Source: Flavobacterium sp. LC2016-01 (GTDB lineage Bacteria; Bacteroidota; Bacteroidia; Flavobacteriales; Flavobacteriaceae). Taken from it: a DNA stretch of 64,000 nt. The notes beneath the pieces are model-generated. The model was not told where the DNA came from, did not search any database, and saw nothing but the letters and a program-made list of their open reading frames with translations. Of the stretch, positions 25,539 to 34,042 are shown one piece after another. Position 1 is the first letter of the stretch; every line of letters begins with the position of its first letter. A program made the translations under genes and the position numbers. The stretch lies in assembly GCF_009711135.1 (NCBI RefSeq), contig NZ_WMIC01000012.1:62001-126000 (forward strand), read 5' to 3'.

Positions 25539-26425
25539 TGAAGATTAATTTCGGTTTGTAAAAAGGTTATGAAATGATGAAAATAAGCCGGATACTCTTG
25601 ATTATCCCGAATGGCAATAAAATGCTTTCTTTTTAAGCCGTTTTTTCCAATTTTGATGGCTTTTATCGGATTGTTCTTTAAATGTGGTAATAAAGCCCAT
25701 TTTGCCATCGACATGACGCCCATATCGGCTTTTACCATTTCCAGAGAAGCTTCTGTTAAAGGCAAGGCGGTAATTTTCTTCGGAGATACTTTGGCTGGAG
25801 CCAAAAGAAATTGGTGAATGGTTACCGTTTCCATCGGAAGGGAATGAATAATCAAATGTTCATCGATAAAATCTTCGGCAACAACGAATTTTTTGTTTGC
25901 CCAGGCATGATTTTCAGAAACCGCCATTACAACTTCGTCCTGAAAAAGCTCCATGTATTTGATGTTATTATCATTAATCTGATCGCTGATAATCGCAATA
26001 TCAATGGTATTGTCCAATAATTTTTGCAACGGAATATGAGTTGCTTCCGTTACGATTTTCAGTTCAACATTCGGATAAAGGAAATGAAATTGCTTCATCA
26101 CCGACGGGAGCCAGTGATAACTCGAAAAACATTCGGTACTGATTCGGATTTCGCCGTATTCTCCAAAAACCATTAGTTTGATTTGTGTTTGGGTCTGCGA
26201 AAGCTTGTCGAGAATTTCGTTGGCCAATTCGTAGATTTTCTCGCCAGCTTTTGTCAATACTAATTTTTTGTTCGTTCTCAAAAAAATAGCAGTTCCCAAT
26301 TGATACTCAGCTTCTTTGAGCTGGTGACTCAAGGCCGATTGCGTCAAATGCAATTTATCTATCGCTTTTGTAATGCTTCCTTCTTCGACAATTGCTTTTA
26401 TTAATCGTAAATGACGTATTTCCAT
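25523..26425 (-). CDS. LysR-family transcriptional regulator
   Basis: A 300-residue LTTR. The N-terminal winged helix-turn-helix (SITKAIDKLHLTQSALSHQLKEAE, split by the turn) covers residues about 15-45, followed by a linker helix and a periplasmic-binding-like effector domain (about 90-295). It overlaps the GNAT gene by 16 nt and is divergent from a rhodanese gene 146 bp away. By the usual LTTR layout the rhodanese is the likely target; effector unknown. Confidence 0.9.
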   Translation of the reverse strand: MEIRHLRLIKAIVEEGSITKAIDKLHLTQSALSHQLKEAEYQLGTAIFLRTNKKLVLTKAGEKIYELANEILDKLSQTQTQIKLMVFGEYGEIRISTECFSSYHWLPSVMKQFHFLYPNVELKIVTEATHIPLQKLLDNTIDIAIISDQINDNNIKYMELFQDEVVMAVSENHAWANKKFVVAEDFIDEHLIIHSLPMETVTIHQFLLAPAKVSPKKITALPLTEASLEMVKADMGVMSMAKWALLPHLKNNPIKAIKIGKNGLKRKHFIAIRDNQEYPAYFHHFITFLQTEINLQWNIQ

Positions 26426-26535
26426 TTTTTACCGAATTTAAATACAAAGGAACAAAATTTTAGAATGGCTTTTCTATGAAAAAAAGTAATCAAAGTGATG
26501 AATTCTTTTCGTTTTTATGGTGTTTGATGTTCTGT

Positions 26536-26543
26536 TACTTTTG
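26536..26543 (+). promoter_or_regulatory. Likely -7 promoter box of the rhodanese gene
   Basis: TACTTTTG (TAnnTTTG) lies 28 nt before the ATG, in the lysR-rhodanese divergent region. No correctly spaced TTTG was found, which would fit a promoter needing an activator. Confidence 0.4.
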
Positions 26544-26571
26544 AAAAAACAAAATCATAAAACAAAGAAAT

Positions 26572-26967
26572 ATGGAAGCACAAATTAAACATTATGAAAA
26601 CAAATTAGCCTTCGAAATGGATCCTTCTGATTTGTTTGATGCCTTAAATAACGGTGAAAAAGTAGTGGTAATTGATGCCCGAAAAGCATTTGGTTTTGAA
26701 GCCGAGCATATTCCGACCGCGATTAATATTCCGCATCGCGAAATGAATTTAGAAACCACACAACATTTAGACAGAGACATTTTGTATGTAACCTATTGCG
26801 ACGGAATTGGCTGTAATGCTTCGACGAAAGGCGCGTTGAATATGACGAAACTAGGTTTTAAGGTCAAAGAATTAATTGGCGGAATCGAGTGGTGGAAGTT
26901 TGACGGTTATGCAACCGAAGGCACAAAAGGAGTTGAGTCGGGATTGAAAATTGAATGTGCGTGTTAA
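26572..26967 (+). CDS. Single-domain rhodanese-like protein
   Basis: Cytoplasmic 131-residue rhodanese domain. VVVIDARKAFGFEAEHIPTA is the conserved first half. The active loop is CDGIGCN, with a catalytic-type cysteine (about residue 82) in a six-residue loop, so sulfur transfer is possible. It ends in ECAC. It is divergent from lysR and probably under its control; sulfide or thiosulfate handling is an inference. Confidence 0.87.
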   Translation: MEAQIKHYENKLAFEMDPSDLFDALNNGEKVVVIDARKAFGFEAEHIPTAINIPHREMNLETTQHLDRDILYVTYCDGIGCNASTKGALNMTKLGFKVKELIGGIEWWKFDGYATEGTKGVESGLKIECAC

Positions 26968-26972
26968 GCATT

Positions 26973-27012
26973 TAAAGGTTCTGAGATGCTAAGATTCTAA
27001 GGTACTGAGGTT
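26973..27012. repeat. Word-like repeat (GGTTCTGAGATGCTAAG type)
   Basis: Reverse-strand version of the CTTAG/CCTCAG words seen at 4073 and 58443. A related stretch (CTCTGTACCTCTGTGTC) follows at 27067-27083, on the far side of a terminator. Confidence 0.5.
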
Positions 27013-27030
27013 TCAAAAATTGTATAAATA

Positions 27031-27064
27031 ACAAAAGCACTATGAAAATAGTGCTTTTGTTTTA
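27031..27064. terminator. Bidirectional terminator between rhodanese and SRPBCC genes
   Basis: ACAAAAGCACTAT pairs with ATAGTGCTTTTGT around a GAAA loop, with A and T runs at either side. Confidence 0.8.
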
Positions 27065-27105
27065 AATCTCTGTACCTCTGTGTCTTTGTCACTTTGAATC
27101 TATTT

Positions 27106-27525
27106 TTAAGATTCAATCAAAGCTTTTAATGCCTGCAAAATCGGATTCTCTTCACCTTGCGGTTCTTCCTGAACGGCTCCGGGACGATTGTCTTCCTGAA
27201 TGATTTCGAGTTTTGTTTTCTGATTTTTTTCAGATAAAAGATAACTCATAATAAAATAGTTTTCTGGCTTGTCTTCTAATTCCGGCCTCGGAAAAAACAA
27301 AGAATAAGAGATTTTCTGATTCGGAGTAACTTCAATAACAGTTCCCCATTGTTCAAAAACTTGGCCTTCCCATTCATTTCTAAACCGTATCTCATTGCCT
27401 TTTTTCCAGTCTGTGACAAGGTCGCTTCCGTATTGCCATTGTTTGACCAATTCTGGTTTTGTCAAGGCATTCCATACTTTTTCGATTGGGGCATTCAGAA
27501 CGATTGTAGAAATATTTGTTGCCAT
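27106..27525 (-). CDS. SRPBCC (AHSA1/CalC-like) domain protein
   Basis: A 139-residue START-like lipid/ligand-binding fold protein of the activator-of-Hsp90 (AHSA1) family. APIEKVWNALTKPELVKQW at the N-terminus is characteristic, followed by the GxxIRFRNEWEG strand region and a C-terminal helix. Ligand unknown. It starts 1 nt after the stop of the M28 peptidase gene, so it is the last gene of a four-gene operon. Confidence 0.88.
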   Translation of the reverse strand: MATNISTIVLNAPIEKVWNALTKPELVKQWQYGSDLVTDWKKGNEIRFRNEWEGQVFEQWGTVIEVTPNQKISYSLFFPRPELEDKPENYFIMSYLLSEKNQKTKLEIIQEDNRPGAVQEEPQGEENPILQALKALIES

Positions 27526-27526
27526 T

Positions 27527-29917
27527 TTATTCTATTTTTATAGCTGGTTTTAAACTGTCTTTTACCACTGATAAACTGTCGGTTACCGGAGCAACAGGCA
27601 ATTGAGGCACTGGCGCGACATATCTTTTTATTTTTTGCTGAATTAAAACGGCATCATTTAATACAAATGGAGTTGGCATCATCCAGTCGCTTCTTGGTCT
27701 AACTTTAAGTAATGGATTTGTCATTAAATCGAAAGAACTTTCAATTAAATCCATATCAAAAATAGATGATTTATTGATGTAAAATTCCATTTCAAGAGGT
27801 TCGTTGCCAACAACATAATAGCATAATATTTTTGCGCCTTCACGTTCAAGATGATTTGTTTTTGCGCCCAATTCTGCAACTCCATTTGCCTTAAAGTTGT
27901 AGAAAGTCATTTTTGGATTTGCAAAAATGTCGTAACGGTTTACTTTACGATTTGGAGTAATTCTTATTTTCAGATATCTTTTGTTTCCAATTATACTGTC
28001 TCTCAAGAAAGAAATCGTTGGTTTTGGAACATCAACAACTGGAGCGATTGCGCTGTATGTAAAACCAGAATTGTATTTGCTGGCAAGCGGAAGACTATTT
28101 AAACCAACAGCTTTTTGATTTTTTTCACCTAAATATGATTTTGTCCATTCGTCTAAATTAACATCATATGTTGTCCAAACAGCAGAATTATTGTCCGCAT
28201 TATAAACATATAATAAACTGTTCGATTTTGCTTTTCCGTATTCGTATCCTGAATGATAGCCTGCATAGATAAAAAAGCTGATTGAAACTACAAAAAATAA
28301 CATTGTCCAAACGCCTTTTTTAATAAAAGCACCAAAAATTGGAAGCAATAATCCGAAAGCCAGAACAGTTAGAATGGCGCTTCCAAAAAGAATTTTTAAA
28401 CCTAAACCAATTGGGAACATTACAATGAATGGCGCAATGATGATTAAAGCTGGAATAGAAAATAGTAAACTTAGACCTAAGCTGTTATGACCTGTAAGAA
28501 CATAAATTCCGAATAAAATTATTCCGAAATAAACAGGAACAATCAAGAATCCGGCTCCAACTAAATTATTTGCTATAAAGGCATTTATAATAATCCAAAG
28601 CAGCAATGCAGTCACAAAATGATTCATTGTTGATTTTGGATCAGAAAAATGATGATAAAATGCAAAGCAAATGGCAATGCTCAGTGTTACAAATGCGCCA
28701 ATATAAGCGTGGCCATTATAAGTGAATCCGTTGAGCATATCTGAATATTGCGGATATACTTCTAAAACAATTTTCCAGCCTAGAAAAGTTACTAATCCAG
28801 CAATAATTACTGCTCCTAAAAGCGGTACAAAACCTTTGAAAATCTCTCTGAAATTGATGATGTGTTTTGCTTTTCCGATAAAAATAAAAAGAATCAGTAA
28901 TCCTAAAGCAATTATTGTCATTGGCGTTACCCAAGAAAAAGGATAGCTGATGAAAGAAAATGGAACGCTGAAATAAACATCGTCTTCGGCAGAATCTGTA
29001 GCATTCAAATCAGCATTTGATAAATACTTCAGCAAAGGCATCAGATAAGATCCCTGATGCGCCAGAGTGGTTTTGTTTAAATGCTGTACATCATCTTGCT
29101 GTGTGTGATAATTGTAATGTCCGTCGATAAAAGCAAAGTTAAAACCTTGAATTTTGCCTTGTTCTCTAAAAACAGTTAAATCAGTATCATTTGGAAGCAT
29201 TTTGTAAATGCTGTACATTAATGAATTTGAAACCGGATATGCCGCTTTTGCATTCGAAAACTCTTTTACAAGCGCTTTGTTTCCTTTGTTGGTTTCCATC
29301 AGCATATAGCTTGGGCCAGATGAACCTCTAGCTTCAAAATTCAGCACCAAACCAACATCTTTTGCCCACGGATGTTTGTTTACAAAAAGTGCAGCTCCAT
29401 TTAATCCTAATTCTTCAGCATCAGAAAATAGAATTATAATATCGTTTTTATGAGGCTGTTTTGCATATAAAAAAGCACGAATTCCTTCAAGAATAGTGGC
29501 AACTCCAGAAGCATCGTCGCTTGCTCCTTTTGAAAAAGAATGCGGTGCACTGTCATAATGTGAAAGAAGCAAAAGTGCTTTTGAGTTGTCAGTTCCTTTT
29601 ATGCGCGCCAGAATATTTTTAGATTTTACTAAAAGCCCTCTGTCGTTTAGTGTAAAACCTTCTTGAGTAGTGACTTCTAAACCTATTCTGTTTAGTTCAA
29701 GTTTTAAGTAATTTGCAACTAATTCATGATTGGTTGACCCTACATAATGCGGTTTTTGCGCAATTATTTCTACCTGATTCAAGGCTCTTTCTGTGGAGAA
29801 TTCTGCCAGAGCTTCTTCTTCCCGCGAGATATATTGTGGCATCATTGTGGCATAAATAATGCCCAAAATGCCTAATACACAAAGAAATCCAAGAATTGAG
29901 GTGGGGTTTTTTTTCAT
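27527..29917 (-). CDS. M28-family membrane-bound zinc aminopeptidase
   Basis: A 796-residue protein. After an N-terminal TM segment, the peptidase domain (about 40-310) carries the metal ligands in SHYDSAPHS (His, Asp), GASDDASGVA (bridging Asp) and DAEELGLNGA (catalytic and ligand Glu). About eight TM helices follow (330-560), then a C-terminal extracytoplasmic domain. This layout matches M28 peptidases of the Fxna/ERMP1-like type found in Bacteroidota. The catalytic domain probably faces the periplasm. It is 11 nt from the Zn-ribbon gene. Confidence 0.92.
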   Translation of the reverse strand: MKKNPTSILGFLCVLGILGIIYATMMPQYISREEEALAEFSTERALNQVEIIAQKPHYVGSTNHELVANYLKLELNRIGLEVTTQEGFTLNDRGLLVKSKNILARIKGTDNSKALLLLSHYDSAPHSFSKGASDDASGVATILEGIRAFLYAKQPHKNDIIILFSDAEELGLNGAALFVNKHPWAKDVGLVLNFEARGSSGPSYMLMETNKGNKALVKEFSNAKAAYPVSNSLMYSIYKMLPNDTDLTVFREQGKIQGFNFAFIDGHYNYHTQQDDVQHLNKTTLAHQGSYLMPLLKYLSNADLNATDSAEDDVYFSVPFSFISYPFSWVTPMTIIALGLLILFIFIGKAKHIINFREIFKGFVPLLGAVIIAGLVTFLGWKIVLEVYPQYSDMLNGFTYNGHAYIGAFVTLSIAICFAFYHHFSDPKSTMNHFVTALLLWIIINAFIANNLVGAGFLIVPVYFGIILFGIYVLTGHNSLGLSLLFSIPALIIIAPFIVMFPIGLGLKILFGSAILTVLAFGLLLPIFGAFIKKGVWTMLFFVVSISFFIYAGYHSGYEYGKAKSNSLLYVYNADNNSAVWTTYDVNLDEWTKSYLGEKNQKAVGLNSLPLASKYNSGFTYSAIAPVVDVPKPTISFLRDSIIGNKRYLKIRITPNRKVNRYDIFANPKMTFYNFKANGVAELGAKTNHLEREGAKILCYYVVGNEPLEMEFYINKSSIFDMDLIESSFDLMTNPLLKVRPRSDWMMPTPFVLNDAVLIQQKIKRYVAPVPQLPVAPVTDSLSVVKDSLKPAIKIE

Positions 29918-29928
29918 GATGAATCGTA

Positions 29929-30276
29929 CTATATTTCTTTTTTAACTAGCATAAAATAATCGTTGTCCAGGGAACGGTATCCTTGGTCGTACAGGAAATA
30001 GTAGGTATTCCCTGTTTTGGTCTGCAAGATATTGGTAAAGAAATCAAAATCAAAACCTTTATTTATCATTTTTTCCCGCGTTGCTTTCGATTTTCCTTCT
30101 GAATTTAATTCAGCCAAAATACGGTAATTTTTGCGTAATTTATTGTTTACATTCCGCATAAAATTAGTAGTGTCTTTATTTATTTTGTTGTTGTAGGCAT
30201 TTCGGCAGCTGTCTGAACAGAATTTTTTGTCTTCACGGCCAACAATTTTTTCGGAACATTCGAGGCAGGTCTTCAT
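29929..30276 (-). CDS. Small zinc-ribbon protein (DUF2116-like)
   Basis: A 115-residue soluble protein. CLECSEKI and KFCSDSCRNAYNNK form a treble-clef-like Cys4 zinc site within the first 30 residues. The rest is a helical then mixed domain without known family (YYFLYDQGYRSLDNDY near the end). The start overlaps the stop of the GNAT-nitrilase gene by 4 nt (ATGA), indicating translational coupling. Confidence 0.82.
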   Translation of the reverse strand: MKTCLECSEKIVGREDKKFCSDSCRNAYNNKINKDTTNFMRNVNNKLRKNYRILAELNSEGKSKATREKMINKGFDFDFFTNILQTKTGNTYYFLYDQGYRSLDNDYFMLVKKEI

Positions 30277-31802
30277 GAATTGAGTTTTTTAATTTCGTAT
30301 AAATCTGTTCTTCTGTCTTTTAAAGTATGAACACTTCCATGTTCGTGCAGTTCTTTCAGCAAATTTAAATCGACATCAACAATTAATGTCATTTCTGTAT
30401 TTGGAGTTGCTTCGGCTTTGATTCCGTTGCTTGGAAAAGCAAAATCAGATGGCGTAAAAACAGATGCCTGTGCATATTGAATATCCATATTATTCACTTT
30501 TGGAAGATTTCCTACACATCCTGCAATGGCGACATAACATTCGTTTTCAATCGCGCGTGCCTGCGAACAATGTTTTACACGAGTGTATCCGTTTTGAGTA
30601 TCCGTTAAAAAAGGCACAAATAAAATATTCATTCCTTCATCTGCCAAAAGTCTTGAAAGTTCTGGAAACTCGACATCATAACAAATTAAAATCCCAATTT
30701 TACCGCAGTCCGTATCAAAGGTTTTAAATTCTGAACCACCTTTCATTCCCCAATGTACCACTTCGTTTGGGGTGATGTGAATTTTCGTGTACATTTCTGA
30801 AGTTCCGTCTCTTTTGCATAAAAAACCAACATTGTATAAATTTCCATTTTCCATATAAGGCATACTTCCGGTAATAATATTGATGTTGTATGAAATAGAA
30901 AGTTCCTGGAAACGTTTTCTGACGGGTTCAGTATGGCGTGCTAGTTCTCTAATCGCTTCGGCTTCGGATAAGTGATTGAAATCGGCCATCAGCGGAGCAA
31001 TGAAAAGTTCTGGAAACAACGCAAAATCGCTTCCATAACCAGAAACTACATCAATAAAAAATTCAGCCTGCTCAAAAAATTCTTCTAGATTATTGAGCGG
31101 ACGCATCTGCCATTGAATCAAACCAAGCCGAATAACGCTTTTTTCAAGATTGATCAGTTTTGGACTTTCGTCGTAATAAATATTATTCCATTCCAGCAAA
31201 ACTGCAAATTCTTTTGATTCTTCGTCGCCTTCTAAATAATTTTTGATAATTCTTAAAACGTGAAAATCGTTGCTGAGCTGAAAAGAAAGAACGGGATCAT
31301 ATAATTCTTTATGTTTTACTTTTTCTATATAATTTTTTGGACTCAGCTTTTTGGAATGTTGTGCGTAATTTGGGATTCTTCCGGCAAAGACAATTGCTTT
31401 TAAATTCAGTTGTTCGCAAAGTTCTTTACGCGCGTCATATAATCGGCGCCCTAAGCGTAAACCACGATAATTTGGATGAATGAAAACATCTATTCCGTAT
31501 AGGATTTCGCCATCGGAATTATGTGTTGAGAAAGTATAGTCACCAAGAATCTGACTGTAATTGTGTTTTTTGTCGACGAGTTTTTCATCAACAATAAGCG
31601 ACAATGCTGATCCTACAACGGTGCCGTCTACCAGGATTACCAGTTGTCCTTCTGGAAAAATACTCAGCAATCTTTCAATGTCTTCAATTTGCCAATACGA
31701 ATTCGCCATTTCAGGATAAGACTGAATCATCGAATTTTTTAACTGCTTGTAATCTTCGATTTCCAAGTTACGAAGTTCAACCTTATTGATTTTTGTTTGC
31801 AT
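30273..31802 (-). CDS. Bifunctional GNAT acetyltransferase-carbon-nitrogen hydrolase (nitrilase superfamily)
   Basis: A 509-residue fusion. Residues 1-200 are a GNAT domain with HPNYRGLRLGRRLYDAR as the acetyl-CoA loop. Residues about 222-500 are a C-N hydrolase with the Glu-Lys-Cys triad in FPELFIAP (Glu), YTKIHITP (Lys) and ILICYDVEFPE (Cys). All catalytic residues are present. This fusion occurs across bacteria, but its substrate is not established here. It is the first gene of the operon that continues to the Zn-ribbon, M28 and SRPBCC genes. A well-formed promoter lies upstream. Confidence 0.93.
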   Translation of the reverse strand: MQTKINKVELRNLEIEDYKQLKNSMIQSYPEMANSYWQIEDIERLLSIFPEGQLVILVDGTVVGSALSLIVDEKLVDKKHNYSQILGDYTFSTHNSDGEILYGIDVFIHPNYRGLRLGRRLYDARKELCEQLNLKAIVFAGRIPNYAQHSKKLSPKNYIEKVKHKELYDPVLSFQLSNDFHVLRIIKNYLEGDEESKEFAVLLEWNNIYYDESPKLINLEKSVIRLGLIQWQMRPLNNLEEFFEQAEFFIDVVSGYGSDFALFPELFIAPLMADFNHLSEAEAIRELARHTEPVRKRFQELSISYNINIITGSMPYMENGNLYNVGFLCKRDGTSEMYTKIHITPNEVVHWGMKGGSEFKTFDTDCGKIGILICYDVEFPELSRLLADEGMNILFVPFLTDTQNGYTRVKHCSQARAIENECYVAIAGCVGNLPKVNNMDIQYAQASVFTPSDFAFPSNGIKAEATPNTEMTLIVDVDLNLLKELHEHGSVHTLKDRRTDLYEIKKLNS

Positions 31803-31818
31803 ATCGTAGGATTTATCT

Positions 31819-31848
31819 CAAATATACAAAATTATTTCCATTTGCAAA
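31819..31848 (-). promoter_or_regulatory. Likely promoter of the GNAT-nitrilase operon
   Basis: On the minus strand TTTG (31848-31845), an 18-nt spacer, then TATATTTG (31826-31819). Both boxes fit the Bacteroidota consensus; the start codon follows after 16 nt. Confidence 0.6.
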
Positions 31849-31974
31849 CGCTTACAAATAGTTACAATCGAAAGTAAATAGTTTGCAACCGAATATTTTA
31901 GCAGAGCCATCGCAACTTTGCATTGTTGAATTTGATCAACGAATTTTTATATGAACATTTAAATAGTATACGCC

Positions 31975-32307
31975 ATGAATGCAATGAAAAACAGAGTACA
32001 ATTAATTGGTAACGTAGGAAACGATCCAGAAATTAAAACATTAGAAAGCGGTAAAAAGCTGGCACATTTAACTATCGCTACAAACGAAAGTTACAGAAAT
32101 GATAAAGGCGAAAAAGTAGAACAGACGGAATGGCATCGTGTTACGGCGTGGGGCAAAACGGCCGAAATTATCGAAAAATTTGTTGTAAAAGGAAAAGAAG
32201 TTGCGGTAGACGGAAAACTGACCCATAGAAGTTACGATGACAAAAATGGAGAAAAAAAGTACATTACCGAAGTTGTTGTAAACGAGATTTTATTGCTTAG
32301 TAAATAA
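31975..32307 (+). CDS. ssb: Short single-stranded DNA-binding protein (OB fold only)
   Basis: A 110-residue SSB. The OB-fold sequence (RVQLIGNVGNDPEI, then TEWHRVTAWGKTAE and GKEVAVDGKLTHRSY) is clear and complete. The protein stops right after the OB fold with LLLSK. The Gln/Gly-rich linker and acidic DDIPF-type tail that recruit repair proteins in typical SSBs are absent. This is probably a secondary SSB. The ATG at 31984 is an alternative start. A near-perfect hairpin follows the stop. Confidence 0.92.
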   Translation: MNAMKNRVQLIGNVGNDPEIKTLESGKKLAHLTIATNESYRNDKGEKVEQTEWHRVTAWGKTAEIIEKFVVKGKEVAVDGKLTHRSYDDKNGEKKYITEVVVNEILLLSK

Positions 32308-32325
32308 TCTTTGATTGAATGAAGC

Positions 32326-32360
32326 AAACCCGACAGGTTTTTGAAACCTGTCGGGTTTAA
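32326..32360. terminator. Long perfect hairpin after ssb (repeat-derived terminator)
   Basis: AAACCCGACAGGTTT (32326-32340) and its exact complement (32344-32358) surround a TTG loop. The T tract is short. A close relative with the same core (AACCTAACAGGTTT) is at 55600-55631, so this is a dispersed hairpin repeat. Confidence 0.75.
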
Positions 32361-32379
32361 TTGTGTCGCCTAAAAATAG

Positions 32380-33072
32380 TTATAGAACCGAAGCCCCATT
32401 TATATCAGTAGTAAGCACTTCGCTCATATAATCAAAAAAAGGTCTCATGTTTTTAAAAGCATCTAAAGCCTGCTCGAGAAAGAGTGGACTTAATACTTCT
32501 TCATCTGAAAAACGTTTTATAACCAAAAATTGTTTGAAACGAAGTAAGTCAATTGCTGGATGATCTACTTCGAAGCCTTTTGGTTTTGTTTTCAACTGCT
32601 CGCCTTGTAAAGTTCCGAAGTTGCTGATGAAAGATTTTGCATTCAATATTTCCTGAAAAGTTTCAGGATCTCTCGCGAATTCTGCTCTTATTCGTTTTAA
32701 ATCTGCGGCATTTGGTCCCCAAAATCCTCCAGCGAAAAAACTATTTCCTTTTTCTAAATGAAAATAATAACCGCCGCGTCTGGCTGCAGTTGCGCGCGTA
32801 TAACTTCCTCCCCAAAAATGTTTAAAAGGAGTTTTGTCTTTAGAAAAACGTATATCTCGATAGATTCTGTAAACACTTTTCTTTCCCGAAGTATTTTCTA
32901 AAACATCAGTTTTGGAAAGTTCTTTTAGTAAAGCGCCAGCGAAATTCTCAATATGATTTAATTCGATTAAATATTGTGGTTTATTGGCTTCAAACCAAGG
33001 TTTGTTGTTGTTTTCCTTGAGCTGGCACAAAAAATCCAGACTGGATTTTGGGATTATGATTTGGTTTTCCAT
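32380..33072 (-). CDS. DUF2461 (TIGR02453) family protein
   Basis: A 230-residue cytoplasmic protein of unknown function. The ATG at 33072 (MENQIIIPKSS) was preferred to a 10-codon extension. Recognisable family features are LKENNNKPWFEANK, the RIYRDIRFSKDKTPFK segment, and GGYYFHLE with an aromatic-rich core. Conserved in many bacteria and some fungi. It stands alone, separated from ssb by the hairpin and from the next gene by a terminator. Confidence 0.88.
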   Translation of the reverse strand: MENQIIIPKSSLDFLCQLKENNNKPWFEANKPQYLIELNHIENFAGALLKELSKTDVLENTSGKKSVYRIYRDIRFSKDKTPFKHFWGGSYTRATAARRGGYYFHLEKGNSFFAGGFWGPNAADLKRIRAEFARDPETFQEILNAKSFISNFGTLQGEQLKTKPKGFEVDHPAIDLLRFKQFLVIKRFSDEEVLSPLFLEQALDAFKNMRPFFDYMSEVLTTDINGASVL

Positions 33073-33120
33073 ATAAATTTTGAGTCTTTTAAATTGCAAC
33101 AAGACTGCAATTTAAAACTA

Positions 33121-33152
33121 AAAAACCCACCGAAAAAATTTGGTGGGTTTTT
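33121..33152. terminator. Terminator, bidirectional in form
   Basis: AAAAACCCACC (33121-33131) pairs with GGTGGGTTTTT (33142-33152). It lies between the microprotein stop and the DUF2461 start and would end minus-strand transcription from 33348. Confidence 0.75.
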
Positions 33153-33162
33153 GTATATTTAG

Positions 33163-33348
33163 TTAAGCAGTTTTTTTGAATAAATCAAACATCGGACAAC
33201 GTGAACAACGCTTCTTTTCACTTTTTTTGTATTTCTCACAACAAGAAGATTTACAGTTTTCTAACTTCTTGATGTTCTCAAGGATAACTTTATTCTTCTT
33301 TTTCTTTTTATCCTTTTTCTTGTCTTTGTCTTTTTCTTTCTTGCTCAA
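33163..33348 (-). CDS. Lysine-rich microprotein with Cys cluster
   Basis: A 61-residue protein. The first 20 residues are almost all Lys, Asp and Glu; the second half holds six cysteines or so (CKSSCC, then CSRCP). The Cys spacing could bind zinc or an Fe-S cluster. It is flanked by its own terminator and is upstream of nothing on that strand but DUF2461. No known family recognised. The strong composition bias could mislead, but the ordered Cys pattern supports a real gene. Confidence 0.6.
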   Translation of the reverse strand: MSKKEKDKDKKKDKKKKKNKVILENIKKLENCKSSCCEKYKKSEKKRCSRCPMFDLFKKTA

Positions 33349-33429
33349 TTTTCCTCTGTATTATAAAAACAGTGGCAAATATATATCAAAAAAGTTATTT
33401 TTAAGTATTCTAAATAAACTTTAACTTTT

Positions 33430-33948
33430 TTATTTAGGATTGATTGCAATCGAGCTTGTAACTGTTAATTGCTGAATATCACGATCAAACAAGTAAAGTC
33501 CGCCTTTGTCATCGCCAATTAAGTTGATTTTATCCAAAATTGATTTAGCTGTAGCCTCTTCCTCGATTTGTTCAGAAACATACCATTGTAAGAAATTATG
33601 TGTTGCATAATCTTTTTCTTCAAAAGTAATATGCACTAATTCGTTGATAGATTTTGAAACAAAAAGTTCATGACTGTAAAGCTCCTCAAACATTTCTTTA
33701 AAAGTAGAATAACTTGTTTTTGGTGCTTTTAGATCTGTTATGTGAGCATGTCCTCCGCGTTCGTTTACATACTTTACTAATTTAAGCATATGTGCACGCT
33801 CTTCATCTGACTGTGTGTACATGAATTGAGCGATTCCCTCTAATCCGTGTACTTCAGCCCAACAAGCCATAGAAAGATAAGTTTGCGAAGATTCTGCTTC
33901 TATGCGAATTTGCTTGTTTAAAGCTGTTTCAATATTTTTTGATAGCAT
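33430..33948 (-). CDS. Ferritin
   Basis: Iron-storage ferritin, 172 residues, haem-free type. The four-helix bundle carries ferroxidase residues Glu17 region (IRIEAESSQTYLSM), Glu50/His53 (DEERAHM) and Glu94 region (FEELYSHE), plus a QIEEEA helix. It should assemble into a 24-mer. It stands alone between divergent or separate units; a TATTTTTG box (minus, 33974-33981) lies 26 nt upstream. Confidence 0.95.
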   Translation of the reverse strand: MLSKNIETALNKQIRIEAESSQTYLSMACWAEVHGLEGIAQFMYTQSDEERAHMLKLVKYVNERGGHAHITDLKAPKTSYSTFKEMFEELYSHELFVSKSINELVHITFEEKDYATHNFLQWYVSEQIEEEATAKSILDKINLIGDDKGGLYLFDRDIQQLTVTSSIAINPK

Positions 33949-33973
33949 AATGATGTCTTTTTTGTAAAATTAA

Positions 33974-33981
33974 CAAAAATA
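33974..33981 (-). promoter_or_regulatory. Possible -7 promoter box of ferritin
   Basis: TATTTTTG on the minus strand fits TAnnTTTG. No Fur-like palindrome was recognised near it. Confidence 0.35.
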
Positions 33982-34042
33982 ATCCATTCCACTTTTTAGA
34001 AATGGCTAAAACATGAGACATTTGGATTGATTCTCAATAAAA

